The notes under the pieces are model-generated. The model did not search any database. It had not been told where the DNA came from and was given only the letters and a program-made list of their open reading frames with translations. Positions 1 through 13,254 of a DNA stretch of 64,000 nt are shown piece by piece. Where the stretch lies: contig NW_019091463.1 in assembly GCF_001949145.1 (NCBI RefSeq), forward strand, positions 288,191 through 352,190, read 5' to 3'. A program made the position numbers and the translations under genes. Each line of letters opens with the position of its first letter. Position 1 is the first letter of the stretch. This stretch comes from Acanthaster planci (lineage: Eukaryota; Echinodermata; Asteroidea; Valvatida; Acanthasteridae).

Positions 1-99
1 AGCGAAAATGCTACCCCTTGGGATGCTTGTTGGCGTGTTGATAGTATCAGCGCATGTTGGATTGTGGGTATAAAAGGAGGAAAAAGAAGAGTTTGGTCA

Positions 100-180
100 G
101 CTGGCTTGCGGAGTGTAGTAGGTAAGGAAAAGCCTACAACTTGGATATCTGTGGTTCAAATCACACAGGGTCTTCTTTTG
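100..180 (+). mobile_element. Possible tRNA-derived repeat remnant
   Basis: A B-box-like GGTTCAAATCA sits between CTGTG and CACAG, preceded by an A-box-like TGGCTTGCGGAG about 45 bp upstream. A TATAAAAG word at 69-76 lies just before. The T loop would be too long for a real tRNA. Confidence 0.3.
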
Positions 181-189
181 TCCAATTTT

Positions 190-3100
190 TCAGTCGGTTT
201 CCTGTCAGAAAAGAACAATCTGTAAAAGTTATTTAAATTACTGCCGAAGTTTGCGGCCTTGAGGTTTGGTTTTATTAAAGGAAGAATACGCTCACTTCAA
301 CGTGTAATCGACTTGAGCCTCGCATAATAGCGTGGCACTCATACCACATAATACGATATCTTCTTATACTTGCACGGTCCGAATATTGGCGCTTTGCATA
401 ATATGGCTCGTTCATTAACCGCTGTGGCTATTCGGATCGTGTGATACATCCACGCGTTCATAATCATTCTAAGGCCCGTATATACCGCCTCTTCTAGCTC
501 GTCGCCGATTCATGCTAACGTGTGTTAATCTTTCAAGTCCAGCTGCAGGGACAAGCTTGGCAAGAGACGCTCGTCCGTTCATGTGGAAAGAATTGCGGAA
601 AGGCTTCGATTTGCACTAAGATCCTTGAGCTCAGATTCCACACAGGTATCATTAGATAGAATCCCTACCGAACTTATAGATTTGCCTTTGCCAGGCTATC
701 GGAGCTTAATTCACATCTTGTTAAGCAATCAAATCTCAAGACCTTAGTAAGGTTTTGACTGAAAGATTACTGCTGAAAATGCGATTACAGGTTTCTCTAA
801 TCAAGGGCGACAGCGTGTAACGACTACTGCACGGGGCACATAGTTATCTAATAAAGCTCAACCACCACCTACGTCAAGACAAACGAGAACACGGCAGTCT
901 GTTAATCCAGCCAATGTCCTAATTCAAATTCGTGCACTTTGCGCAACATTTGCAGAGGGCGCCACACTTCGTGCACTTATGGCATAGGGTATACCGTACG
1001 GGTCAAGAACATCAGCCATGCTCGCTTAAAAGCCTGTATGATTTTTTTCAACCGTTAAACGGTATTTATTATTTATCACGACTCGTCAATTTTTACATCG
1101 TGATACTGCATTATTCAAACAGAGATGCAATAAAGGAAGGCAGATGCTATCAAACGCAGTCTCACTGGGGATTCCTTGCAGGGAAAATCAGCCTGATAAT
1201 TGTTTCTTAGAGAATCAATAATTCACATACATGTTATTAAAACACGTTGGTGACGAAGGAATCAATCAATCATGTAATGGTGGTTTTCTTATTAAATACA
1301 CCGATTAAAAAAGAACCAAGCAGAGCAAAGCTACTCCGTTTAACTTACCGCTCCATCAAACGAACGATGTAAAAGGTCATGACGTGTGTTGGCAGCATTT
1401 TCTGAGAGACAGCATGGACGAACGAACCTGAAAGTGAAACCAAAAACAAGGAGAAAAGAAATTGTCAGAGTGATTGAATCGAAAATGTCAGAGTTCCTGA
1501 AACTTCAGTTCGCCAAAGGGAATTTAATCGCCCCGGATCAGCTTGCAGTTGGCGTTTAAAATGCTCTTTGTAGTTTACGGAATATATTCTTTGTCCACTT
1601 AGACCTAGATAGAGAATAATACGTGATTGTTCAGAGAGGTGTCGAGTACTAGTAGATATTTTATATCCGTGAAATGTTCTAAATTTGCTCAAATTGGTAA
1701 TTGTAAAACGGGCTACGGGTTATTCCACGATTTAAAATACCTTGAGGAAACACTGTTGGATGTGTTATGGGACGAATGTAATTGATTCTTTTTTATCATG
1801 TAACTGTATTTTATGTTAAAGTACACACTCGAAACGGTCTGCTTACATTATACTTCTGCTGAATGATGTCTCCAAATCGACAAGCAAAGAGACAATCGTG
1901 TGGTTGAGAACTGAGTTTTCAAGCGAACGTATCACTGGAATCGGACGGATACGTTTAATAATTGGCAGGTATGTTAAAAACGTGGACTTGTGCCAGAGGA
2001 AACTCCGTGATGACAACGATATTGGTACTGCGCCAATGATGACTAATTTTGTCCCCTCCCCGGTCCATGTCGTACCGGCAACCGCTTTAGTCGACAGTCT
2101 ACCGGAATGAAAGTCTGAATCGGCGCTTCTGTGGTGGCCTTTTGTGACTGAGAAACCCGCCGGTGATGCATCGTTCTGCTTAAAGGACTGAGGGGTGCGA
2201 CGGCCGTAATAAAACGGAAATTGCACCGGCAACCTTCCTCTATTAGCTGGCAATGCATTATGGCCAATTACCGAATTTTCGTTTTTTTTTTGAAATAAGA
2301 AAACTGCAGATGAAATGAAAGAGACGGTCGGTGTCTCCTTTTGGCTTTATTAACTGCAAACACCTTTCAATAAATGATTTTGATTGAGGATCTGCAAGGG
2401 ATTGGGAATCACACGAAAAGACATCAATACTCCGGACTGATTGGAGAGCTTGACGGTATGAGATTCCATGATTTCATTAATCACATTGGGCAGAGGGTTA
2501 CTAAAGAGTCGCGTCTGTGTAATGGCCGACTGAAGTATTGAATAAGTACCGATCCACTCACCACTGATGCAATTGTGTCGTAAAAACCCAAGTGATAACG
2601 ACCATAGAAAAAATGTCACCCCTTGTTCAATCGAAACCATTCGCCCACGGTTTGTCGACAGCGAAGACGACGAACTACAGCATTGCCCAGTAACGAGGTT
2701 CTCCCGCTTACCGAATCCCAGCAGACGTGACACTGGCGCGGCTTGAGGCTGTCGAGTACCCTGTTCGCAGCAGGAACTGCCTCCGTTGTTTTGTCAGCTT
2801 CTGATTAAAAAAAAAATCATCGAGTTAATATCGAAAACGCCCCCCTAATCTTGTTCTCCCGCAATTTCCGTCATGTCATCCGAATAACAATGATTTCGTG
2901 GTTTCCCAAAGGCTTTCAAGTCCGCTGAGGAAAAGCACTGATTTCCGGATCTCTATGGGCTGTCCGAGGGGCAAATGACCCGAGAGACGGGTTTACAAAC
3001 AGGTAGGCTGATAATTCTCTCGCCACCATTTTCTGAAATTTGCATCGTGCAAAAAATACCATTAGATCTTGTTTTGGTTTTTCGCACGGTATGCACCCTT

Positions 3101-3320
3101 CAGCACAATATTGTTTGCTATATATATTTGAAAGCGGATTGAGGAGGTTTTTTTTGCCAGAAAACAATTGTTTTAATACCTTGCAGCTTTAAAATCATCC
3201 TGGTCACTTTACAAATTGATCCACATTTCTCACGATCCACACTCGCTCCCCCAACCGGAACACGTGAAAGATGACTTTTCCTTTCCCATGTCAAACTTTG
3301 TTTCCAAACTCCCCTATATA
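190..3320. other. Intergenic stretch, no gene recognised
   Basis: Open frames up to 136 codons (e.g. 1843-2253 minus) have no recognisable domain, repeat their openness on the other strand and lack plausible splice context. Confidence 0.6.
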
Positions 3321-3326
3321 CAGGAC

Positions 3327-3378
3327 GGTTGTGTAAAGGTTGCTAACCCAGGTTAAAGGTTGTGTAAAGGTTGCTAAC
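3327..3378 (+). repeat. Short tandem duplication (31-bp period)
   Basis: The 21-bp word beginning GGTTGTGTAAAGGTTGCTAA occurs at 3327 and 3358. Confidence 0.93.
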
Positions 3379-3763
3379 ATGTAATACTGAATAAACAACA
3401 GTTCCCAAAACGTTAGTCAGTCTTGATCCTCAAAAAATGTTCATATTTAAAGCTAAGAGAGGGAAACATTCAAAAGTATTTTATAGAACATCTTAAATCA
3501 TAAATCCTTCATTCAGCCGTTGATCTTTCAAGAAAGCCATTTTGATCGCTGTTCCTGAATCTGTGTTTAAAAGTGTGAAATGTCACATAACATGTTGTAT
3601 TATCTCAATTCTGGAGAACTTCAAAGCCTTCCTTCAAATTGTTTATAAAGTGTGAAATAAAACGTGAAGGTCTATTTAATCATAAACCGTGGTTATGAAA
3701 TTTATTTTATTGATTTCAAGTCTACTCCCAAGATCTTGAAATTAAGTTTACCTCGGTTTCAGC

Positions 3764-3790
3764 ACGGGGTGGGGGTGGGGTGGGGGTGGG
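3764..3790 (+). other. G-quadruplex-prone G tract
   Basis: Five G-runs of 3 to 5 separated by single T bases (pattern G4-T-G5-T-G4-T-G5-T-G3). This fits the strict four-run rule with 1-nt loops. Confidence 0.8.
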
Positions 3791-4379
3791 CGTGATTTAC
3801 AACACAGTGTGACACCAAGAGGTTGCCACGGGGAAGGCCATTTTTAGGTTTACAGTCGACAAAAGGATCGCCACCTTACAGCGATTTGCGTTTGAGCTTA
3901 TGTCAAAAGGCAACTCCGGGAAGTTTTCGGGTACATACAGTAAAATGAATTAAAAGTGCTGTTTGAGATACACTTGCGAATGATCCAGGTTTTGAAAACC
4001 GAACTGAAAATAAATGATAAATCATAAGCTTTGATTAAATCCCAGGAAAATTCATGAGAATGACACTGTTTAGAACCCTTGATTTTATTCAACAATCTGC
4101 TGACAAGTAAGAACGAATCTGTAAGCCATTCCAGTTTGACCCAGAAATTTGTTTGCTTAAACTGCGGATCTGGGCAGTCACTTGTCAAACAGGCAGAGTC
4201 TGGTTTAGATACTCAATCGTCAGGGATTCCTCTATCGGTCAATTATTCATAGAGTCAGTCAGGCAAGAAATAACAGCAACGAACTATATCCGGAGGGAAT
4301 ATAAGGTCTTCCCTTTCTACATTACAGTCGTACAAATTTTTCCTAACGGGCTGATAATCTAAGCCTGGCCTGGTTACAC

Positions 4380-4525
4380 AAAAAGCAAATGAGCGTTCAA
4401 AATTTCTCGTATAGGTATCAAACACTCAAACAAAAAAGCACTACCTCCAAAAAGCAAATGAGCGTTCAAAATCTCTCGTATAGCTATTAAACAGCCAAAC
4501 AAAAAAGCACTACCAGCAAATGAAC
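4380..4525 (+). repeat. 69-bp tandem duplication with a partial third copy
   Basis: AAAAAGCAAATGAGCGTTCA starts at 4380 and again at 4449, with about 90% identity over the unit; AGCAAATGAAC near 4515 is the start of a third. Confidence 0.93.
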
Positions 4526-4529
4526 ATAA

Positions 4530-7500
4530 TGCTAAATGAAAACACGACCCTTAAGGTAATGGGGCAAAGGTACAATTTATGGTAAACTCTGAAACCAACC
4601 AAAGGTGGAGGATTAGATACACTTTGGTCGCTCATAATGGCAGGCAATATGGGTACGGTGAATACTTTGGTGAGGAGTAACATCAAAGTTAAAGTCTAAA
4701 AATACAGCACCTAGAAAGCTTTTTAAATGCCACATCTCCTGGAATTTGAAAGACACACGAATGAGTGAATAAATTTTGGTAAAGGAAATTGTTAATTTAT
4801 GAGCTGATGGTGTTCACAGCCTTCAAATACGCACATTATTTATTAAAGGTGACAGTAGAATTTTGGACGTCATAAACCACGTTGCACAAGGGCTTTTAGT
4901 GCAGGGTAGAATTTGGCAAACCGGTTGTGCTTTGATTACTACTAATGATTATTGTTACTGATTTATTCTGGTAATAAAACCCAAGGATTCCTCAAAAACG
5001 CCAACATGCACTATACCTCGCCAGCCAGACAAAACAAATAGATGGGAAACGGTAAGAAATTTAAAGTTCTGAGGAGTACCAATACGTCGACAACACTGTC
5101 ATGACAACGTTAAGTCCTCGCACAGCTTTTTTTTTCTCAACACAAATGGGAAGGTTTATAATGGGGGAGAGATATAAAGAAATGATTGTGTGAGACAGGA
5201 AAACCTTCAAGGTTACAGATAAGGTTGAAAATAAATTTAGATTTATTCTTGTGAAGAAGAACGAACATTCTTTTTGGGGATGTTTCACACCCTTAAATTT
5301 CATTGGTCATCAAGGGTCTCCCAAAAGACGTCACCCAGTTACTTTCACAGAGCGTCATCAATGCCAACATGCAACGCTCGAAACAAGATTTAAAGGAGCT
5401 CGCCGCATTAATTCATCAGCAATACGTTCGCTTTTTCGGGATGGGTCATTCTGTAAATTTGGGGTCCAATTTTTTCCTGTCCCTGTTACGTCTGACGTAT
5501 TTTTTTAATGTTCAGAACTCATTCTTAACTTTCCAAGGTTGGATAAATACTGCAAACTACCTGATAAACTAATAGAAATCAATTTCCGTGAGATATCCTT
5601 TCTCAACGTATACATGTCAGGTGTAACAAGGACGGGAAAATGTCACACGTCGAACCCCACACTTATAGAATGACCTAGATACATTTTAGTTGGAGCAGTA
5701 AGTAGAAAGCCACAACAACTGAAAGGCCACTGTTTTTCAAGGGATTTTGGGCTTTTGCAGCTTATGCCTAAGTTAGATAAAGTGCACACTAGTCTTGTGC
5801 ACATCTCAATCATCCACGTCTCTATTGCACCCGTTCTAGTCTCTCCGAAAAGTAAGGCAGCCAACAAAATTATCCAGTCCTTGGCATCCCCCTCAAAAAA
5901 TGAAGGCAGGAACTGTGAAGAAAGGGAGCCAATTGTGTTGTCTCGTGTCAAGGGACTATACTAAGCGAATGGTGACCAAGGCACGACCGTAATCGAGCAA
6001 TCTATCATGGGACATAACCGCGATAAACAAGTCAATACAGAGCGGTCATGAAACCCTCTCCACACATCCTGCTTTCAGCGATGAATGAGATTCCTTATCA
6101 TTCACGCAGATTTACCCGCGTCAGACGCTGTTCAGAACCACGGAGGTAATGCATCTTGAGCGCGCACCAGACAACATGAACCAAGAGCCTCTAATGAGTG
6201 TTGAATGGCACGGAACGATCGCTTTATTTACAACATTTCGATAGAAAAACACTTCTAAAAAAGTAAATAAGATTTTTATTTCCTGAAACAAAAATTTTGA
6301 CTTGAATGTGTTCTGACTTTATAGTGGGAACGCATGCATTACAGGTTACACTAATTGTAACAGCAACGATAGGGTGGCGATTGAAACTGCTATGAAGCGA
6401 AACACGTTGACATGAATATCTCATTTAAAAGATACTATTTACGTGCATAACTTTGAATAAAAAAAAGGTCTTTTCCGATTTGGAATCAATCAAAACTCTT
6501 TTTATTTTGCCTTTGAAAATTTTGATGCTGTCTTCCTTGCGATGATAATATTTGATTAAACATGGGAATAAATCACTCAGTCTGCAATGCCATTACAAAA
6601 CTGAAACGAGCACCAGACGTATAATTGTTTGGGGATGCTTTATATACTGAATGAAATGAAGTTTGAATCTTGCTGACATAAACGGGGAAATTCTACTTGA
6701 ATCCAAGCCAGCAATTTCCCCCTTGACGCCAATTCATTTAGTTAATTGCCTTTATCTAGCCGAAATAAGTGTAATTGGACATTTGGATAAAAAAAATTGT
6801 TGGAAGAGAGACATCAGTCCTCAAACAACCTCTTTTACAGATCGTTCTTGTGTACATTACGCCTAAAGCTCTTTCAAGTTTGGAAGTCTCTGCGGCCCTC
6901 GTAAAGCTCGGGACTCATACGCCGCAACTGAACAACCGAGCCCTTCTCCCACTTTTAGTAATTTTCACAATCGAAATCCACCTGCAAGTTGTTTGGGACG
7001 AGTCTGCAAAACCGAGAAGTCTGACCGTAATAGCCCCACAGAAAATCAGTCAAGATCGCAGATTTAGAGTGAACGATGGGAGAAGAACAAGTTGAGTCGA
7101 CCGCCTTGTTGCTTAGCCTATCGCAGTGATGTGAATGACCCTCTCTAAGCACCGCTGACAAGGTAAACCTGACGGTAACAGGGTGTATGAGAGATAATAA
7201 TGATTCGAGTCAAATGCTTCACGTGTACTTGGAATGTAGTTTGGGTCCTGGAGCGTATGCACGGGGAAACAAAAACAACTGCTGCCCGACCAGGGAGAGA
7301 AGTGGGTTTTCGAAGGGAAATAGCTTTGAATCCTATACGTGGTTTCTCGATCAAGTCATTGGGCATTCATGGTATTTGAGTCCTTCATCGAATATAATGA
7401 AAACATCTTGGCATGCAAATATCCCCAGGCCTGCAAGCAAATCACCTGCTTCTGTAGGTTGGGCTGTGTGTGCTGAAAAGAGGTAGGGGCGAATGACTCG

Positions 7501-9940
7501 CTAGTTTTGATGACATGTTTTTTTCTGGATTACAAAATCATGTAAGGAATTCTTTTTGTAACCAACTTTAATTACTACAGGAGGAATTTTATCTTGTTCT
7601 TTAAGTGGAGGAAGTAATGGGAAATAGATAAAAATCGAGACATGTTACGTAAATGAAGCCTCATTTATTTAAAAATGGTAAAACTGTGGGATATTAGAGA
7701 AATGGGGCCAAAGTTATTACGCTTCGGCGAATCATCACATATTGATGAATAAAGATACCACTATATCAAAGGCCTCCTCGTCTTAAACGTTTAAATGGAA
7801 ATTTGAATGGTTAAAATTGAAATTGAATAATTTATTGGACATGAAAGACTACAGCAGATGTGAGACCAGGAGCCAATGCCGGTGTTAAAAAAACAAATTA
7901 AAAATAGAAACAAAACTATGCTTAGAACTACCTGAACATCGGGGCCTCACTTAGGTCAGCAATTGTAAAACCTGAAATGTGATGTCTTGACTAATAAACT
8001 GAGCGACGTCTTATAAATAAAACCACTGTCTCGTTCTAATCTTTATCAATTTAAAGCAACACGGAAAAGTGGGCCGATGAGCGGTTCATTAATTATTAAA
8101 ATGGTTACTATTTGCGCTCAACTTTCGACGTTCTGGAATCGAAGCGGCGTATACGTTTAATACTACTTTTTCTGTTCGCGTCCTAGAATCATTCACTTTT
8201 CAACAGTGGAAGATGTTGCCTTAAGGGCTGATCCAGAATCTTTTCGAGGGGGGGGCGGGGCATAAGAATATTCTATATGTATTCTGTTCTGGACTGTCCT
8301 GAGGCATGAGGCTTAGTCTGCAGGGGCTTTCCACACGCTTCTGGAGGGGAGACAAAAAGACGCCCAACTGTCATACAAGACCTAGAAAATGCATTTGAAC
8401 TCAAAGTTGATCATTCACGAAGCGAGCATGAGTTGTGATCATCACTTTACGTCGAGGGCTCTGACGGTAATGAAGTATCCGCTCCGAGTGCAACAAAAGA
8501 GGGCGTGCTTTTTTGGGACTCGCCGCATAAGCGCGCGTTTATAATGGAGATCAGTGGCGCGTTGGACGCGGAGCACGCCGAGTACGCGTAACGAATTTAT
8601 TCCTTAATGTATGGTCTTTGCGTACACACAGAACGAGTGTAAGAACCCGCTTGGAAAACTTACAACCTTCTGCCTTTCTTTTGCCGCTTGGGGGTGCACT
8701 TCAACTCGGTGCGGATAGCCTTATTGGTGTGAGACTCAAAAAACAAAAAACAAAAAAAAAACCCACCTGAGCTGTATTTTTTGCCTCCCCGTGAAAGGTC
8801 AGGTCCGAACGATGGTGGCTAATTACCAGTTTTCCTTGCATGTATCCGTTCTTCCCCGGAGGCTATCTACTGGCTAATTACCGTGCTCTGCCACAGGCAC
8901 AGTTGCAAGGAATTGCTGGGTTGACGCAGAGACGATTTTGGGGGACGTATGAGTGACACTTGATGGGGTCTACGGGGAATGGTATGCCCGACTACAACTC
9001 ATGCGCGCCAGTTAATTCTGCATTGTGCTGTGCATTGAAATGCCTTCTTGGAGGAGCGACTCGTCTCTGTGTTGGCGTTGCAGGAAACCTCTATATCGAA
9101 TCACGCAGCTGAGTTCATTTCCATCTGAATATCCCCCTCTTTTAAAACTCAGCTCAAAATGATCGTGCCCGTATGTCGTTATCGAGAGTAATTTGACGAA
9201 ATTTAATTTGGCAGTGAAATACTATATCGGTAAACATCCTCGCTGTACCTACAGGCCTTTTGCATATTGAAAAATAAAAGAAGTTGATTAAAGTGTGAAG
9301 TGAAGGTGCATTATATGCGAGCATATAGCCAGCAAAAACTAAGAGAAAAATGAAACCTTTTGTCTACCAGGAGGCTATTCACAACTTTTAGGTGTAGTGT
9401 TAATAAAGTCTTGGAACTGGCCGGACAAAGGTAATAGAAAAGTTCAAATGCTTCAGTGTTCTTCGATCAAGCGACTCAAATGCGGATATTTCTGAAAGCA
9501 TGGATCACGTACGTGCTATTTGGAAATCAAAGTAAATAGTATCAAATTTCAATGGTTCTTTCCACTTGAAGACTTGGCCACAACAACTCTTAAATTTCAC
9601 TGAAGTGTCGACTTGAGCGTGGGCGAAGTTCCTATCTCAAAGCTTTATTTAGTTCAAGTAACATCCCGAACAAACCCCACGCATGTTAGGGTCATATAAG
9701 CCTCACCACAGATTTAAAAACAAAGTTTTTTTCGAACCCTATACCCGCACCCCAACCCCAGACCTCTAATTCTCCAATCCTACTCTTATGCATGCGTACC
9801 CTTTGTCAAAATTTTAGCTTTTCAAAACCTTTCGCGACGCCGAGTAAATTGACAAGCTGTCACATCTTTCTGACCTTGTTATTTCCTGACTCGGGCTGCA
9901 GTCGAGGCGGCAGAAAGATTTAATGATGTCTTAGTTAGCC
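4530..9940. other. Intergenic stretch, no gene recognised
   Basis: AT-rich except for 8440-8720, which is CpG-rich (CGCGCG, GGCGCG words) and has a weak TTTATAAT. That patch is the best place for a cryptic promoter. A terminus-like GGGCTGATCCAG followed by G8 occurs at 8226-8256. The 12-mer TGGCTAATTACC occurs twice (8817 and 8871). Confidence 0.55.
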
Positions 9941-9954
9941 TTCAGACTCAAGGC

Positions 9955-9968
9955 GTTGCCGTGGCAAC
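9955..9968. promoter_or_regulatory. RFX X-box (GTTGCC-GT-GGCAAC)
   Basis: Both half-sites fit the RFX consensus GTNRCC(N0-3)RGYAAC and form a perfect palindrome around a 2-bp spacer. RFX factors control ciliary genes and usually bind close to start sites. No gene is recognisable within several kb, so function is open. Confidence 0.5.
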
Positions 9969-9969
9969 C

Positions 9970-12198
9970 GATAAGACGTCCTCAGCCGTATGCCCTACCT
10001 CGTCCCCCATGCCTGGTGAAAGTATCACTTGAGAATCTGAATGCGTTCTGTACCAAACACCACAAGGGAAAAATTAATGTAAGAGAAACTAGAATGTGTA
10101 CGTTTTATCACTGTCCACGTTTGGTTTCGCTATAAGACGTAGGACGACTGCAGAAGGAGTTCCTGCAGATGTCATAATGCATGCGTTGCGATATAGAAAA
10201 AAGCATATTCAAAGTTGAACCCATCTTTATATTGCTTTATGTGCCTGTATTTAATCACAAAAATGTCGCGATCCGTGGCTAAACAGGTGTTTCGGGCATG
10301 CCGAACAAGATTTCCTGTTTTTCTGAAGGAGCTGTAAGGTTATTTGATTACGGTATTTTGCAAAGAACACTGACGCTTATCATCAACGTGACTTGATGCA
10401 GCGGCAGACAAGTTCATATGCAGCATGGGAGTAAATCCTTTCGGGGGGGGCTATTGAATAATCCCCCAACTTTTTCGTGATGAGAAAAAATTAACCCGAA
10501 TTGTGAAGATTTTCGGACTTCTCAACAACCAAAATGTAGTCAATGGCACTTAAAAAGGAGAACAATAAAAAAACATACATATGCCATTCTGATGTAAGAT
10601 TCTGCAGGAAAGTAATACATATTACAGATGTACATCTGTAGATATGTCATATCATGTCAGCACCCCCCGGTCCGATTTTCAAATTTCCTTGGCGGGGCAA
10701 GTCATCCCCCCACAATTCCCCATCCCCCATCCCCCAATTTCCGGCACAAATTTACACCACTAGTACACAGGCCAGACAATTTACACATAAGAGCACCATA
10801 GAGCTTGATATCACTTTCTGGATGCATTATTGGCTGGCTGAAACACGGTTAGGCGGGGTTCACTATTATAGGTTAGTGCATCACATGGGTCTCAGCATCA
10901 ACAAGACACGCTTCAAGACATCCCGCGTGATATCATAAAACACCAACTCTACAACTCAATCTAGGGAAACTATGAAAGCTGTCACTTATTGTTACATTGC
11001 TTACTGTCGAATTGCTCATGATTGTTGAATCAATATATAAAACCCTGAAAAACTTCCTGCTTTGATATTTTGGACAGAGGTGTGTTGTTAAACGCATATG
11101 GACTCCATAATATACTTGCTCCTAGTACATATACGTTTATGCCCCTGTTGGGCCTGTGAGTGACCACAAAATGGCCCTATATCCCTGGCCCGTAACCTGT
11201 AGGACTCTCTTCTGGTCATTGTAGTCCCAGAGCTCGCATAGACCTGTACCAGTAAACCTAGTTGCTAGTCCAGTATGTGGATAATATTCAGTATACCTAC
11301 ATAGGGGGCAGAGATACAGACCACCATGTCCATAGAAAAAGAGGATTTCGCGGCGGTCATGAGGCCCGACTGAATACAACAAAAGTGGACTAATTATGTT
11401 TGGAGGTAGGATTTCATATACAGGTCTGTAGAAATTACTTAGAAGGCGTTGGATTATTAATTTTTAGGGCACTGGTTTCTTTTCACCCACGAACTAAACT
11501 CAAAACTCTCACAGCATGGGAAATATAGCGTAATTTTCAAGGCAGATTACGTGCAAAGTCACGATTCAACGAGCAAAGCTGTCCACTGGCTGGGTCGTTT
11601 TTGTGTCCTTTCCAGGCCAGGCTGCTTGCAAAGGCACTGTACTATATGCATCATGTCCACCAAAAAGGGGGCATTACATCACAGGTATGGCCACGCAGTT
11701 GAAGTTGCAGGTTGACCAGTTCGGCCCCGGTCTTTCTAAAATGGCCGCCGATAATTAGATACAGCTTCGTGTAGCTTCGCACGTAAACAAGCCCTTATAG
11801 CAGTAAGGGTTTTTATTTCTAGAAACGTTTCAAAAATTCCTTTTCTCGGCGAAAGACTTCCTAGGAATTCACATGAAGCTCACTATGATGTGACGGGTGC
11901 AGTGCAGGCGCACGCGCATGAATTCAAAAGTGTTGCGCTTACGTCTGATCTTTCCAAAATATAGCTTCATTATTGGATTTCTTGTGTGGCTCTTCGACCG
12001 TTATAATATCCAATCTTTACAAAGGTATGAGTGGTTAACACACAGGAAACCCGAATTGGGAAGACAATCCACTTCATTTGCTCAACCTTCACCCCACACG
12101 CAACTCGGTCTATAATGATTGGTTCACGCACGTGCGCGTTACCTTTTGGTGTCTTCAGCTGGACGACGCATTGTACATGGAGAGAAACAATAGATAAT
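9970..12198. other. Intergenic stretch, no gene recognised
   Basis: Holds an 18-bp perfect palindrome TACAGATGTACATCTGTA (10623-10640) and a YY1-like AAAATGGCCGCC near 11738. No coding evidence. Confidence 0.55.
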
Positions 12199-12370
12199 TA
12201 TGAGCCAGTTCGGTATTTCAAAACCCAAGGTTTTTCGGGAACAAAGCGCGCGTGAGTCAGGGTATGGTTGCGCTGATAGGATAGACTACCGGTATCTCGT
12301 GCGCTTGTATCTGTTCCCAAATAGCCTCGTTTTGGGCATACGCTGATGGAATACCGAAGTGGCTCATTAC
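12199..12370. repeat. Imperfect 170-bp palindrome (foldback or MITE-like element)
   Basis: The outer arms ATGAGCCAGTTCGGTATTTC and the reverse complement of GGAATACCGAAGTGGCTCAT match at about 18 of 20 positions. Inner segments also pair: CCCAAGG...GGGAACA with TGTTCCC...TTTTGGG, and AAGCGCGCGTGAG with CTCGTGCGCTT. The centre lies near 12285. Both strands stay open across much of it, which is a by-product of the symmetry. Confidence 0.65.
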
Positions 12371-12735
12371 ACGAGCAAGGATACATGCGTACGGATACGC
12401 GCAAGGTAAACGCGCCTCCAATCGTTTTGCCAATGATTTTCATTACCCCCGGTTTTGTGTTTTGCCTGACTGAGGTAATCTAACATACCTAGTGTGGACT
12501 TGTGAACAAATGATGTCCACGCGATGCAGGATGTGGAGACGTTCTGTGGACTTACCAATGTCCACTGGACGTTTCCCCTTCTCTGAAAAACAAGAATAGA
12601 GGCATTTTGGGGTAGGGGTCATCAGTCGTAGAACGAAGAGGAACAGTCTAGGAAACCTTTTACGAAATCCAGCTGAAAATCATCGTGTTCCAGTTCAAAA
12701 AAAATGAGTATTTTCACGGAGTTTTTTAATAATTG

Positions 12736-12797
12736 CACACACACACACACACAAAAGAAATCTCCACACTAGGTATGTAGGTGGGTGTGTGTGTGGG
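12736..12797 (+). repeat. (CA)n and, 30 bp later, (TG)n tract
   Basis: An (AC)8-type run at 12736-12752 and a GTGGGTGTGTGTGTGGG run at 12781-12797 could pair with each other as a hairpin. A G7 tract follows. Confidence 0.85.
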
Positions 12798-13238
12798 AGG
12801 GGGGGTCCCGTGAAATCAAATTTTAAGGTAGTGCCCTCTATTGTTGGAGGCACCCCGGCTTTATTGACTGCAAGTAGAATTGGACTGCTCAAGTCCCCAC
12901 ACTCCGAAGCTATCGATTGAAGGGTCTCTCGAATTGCTAACTAGCAAGCATAAAAAAGACCGACGGCGTACAACTGCACTTCTGCGACCGAGTCGGAGCA
13001 TGTGCATGCACCGTGAGGGCTTTCAGTTCTTCGGCGACGGGCGGCTTATTCACTGGCCCAGCCACAGAATTCATTCGCAAACGTGGGCTGTCTGGCTTAC
13101 TAAGGTGCCCCCCCAAACAACGGATGAATGGATATTGAACAAAGCTAACAAAAGCTTTCCCCAAAAAAGCCACACCACTGAAAGCTGGTGCCCCCCAATA
13201 AGATGCTGGTGCCCTCTTGTGCCCTCCACTAGTGAAAT

Positions 13239-13254
13239 CCTAGCTACGCCACTG
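13239..13254 (-). mobile_element. hAT-like terminal inverted repeat (one end)
   Basis: CCTAGCTACGCCACTG, the inverse of CAGTGGCGTAGCTAGG, is a terminus type I know from hAT-family and derived MITE elements. The adjoining DNA (13180-13235) has repeated GGTGCCC words consistent with a TE end. The partner end was not found. Confidence 0.45.

Noticed and set aside
1843-2253. 136-codon minus-strand frame
   Set aside because: No domain, and the opposite strand is also open. It looks like chance.
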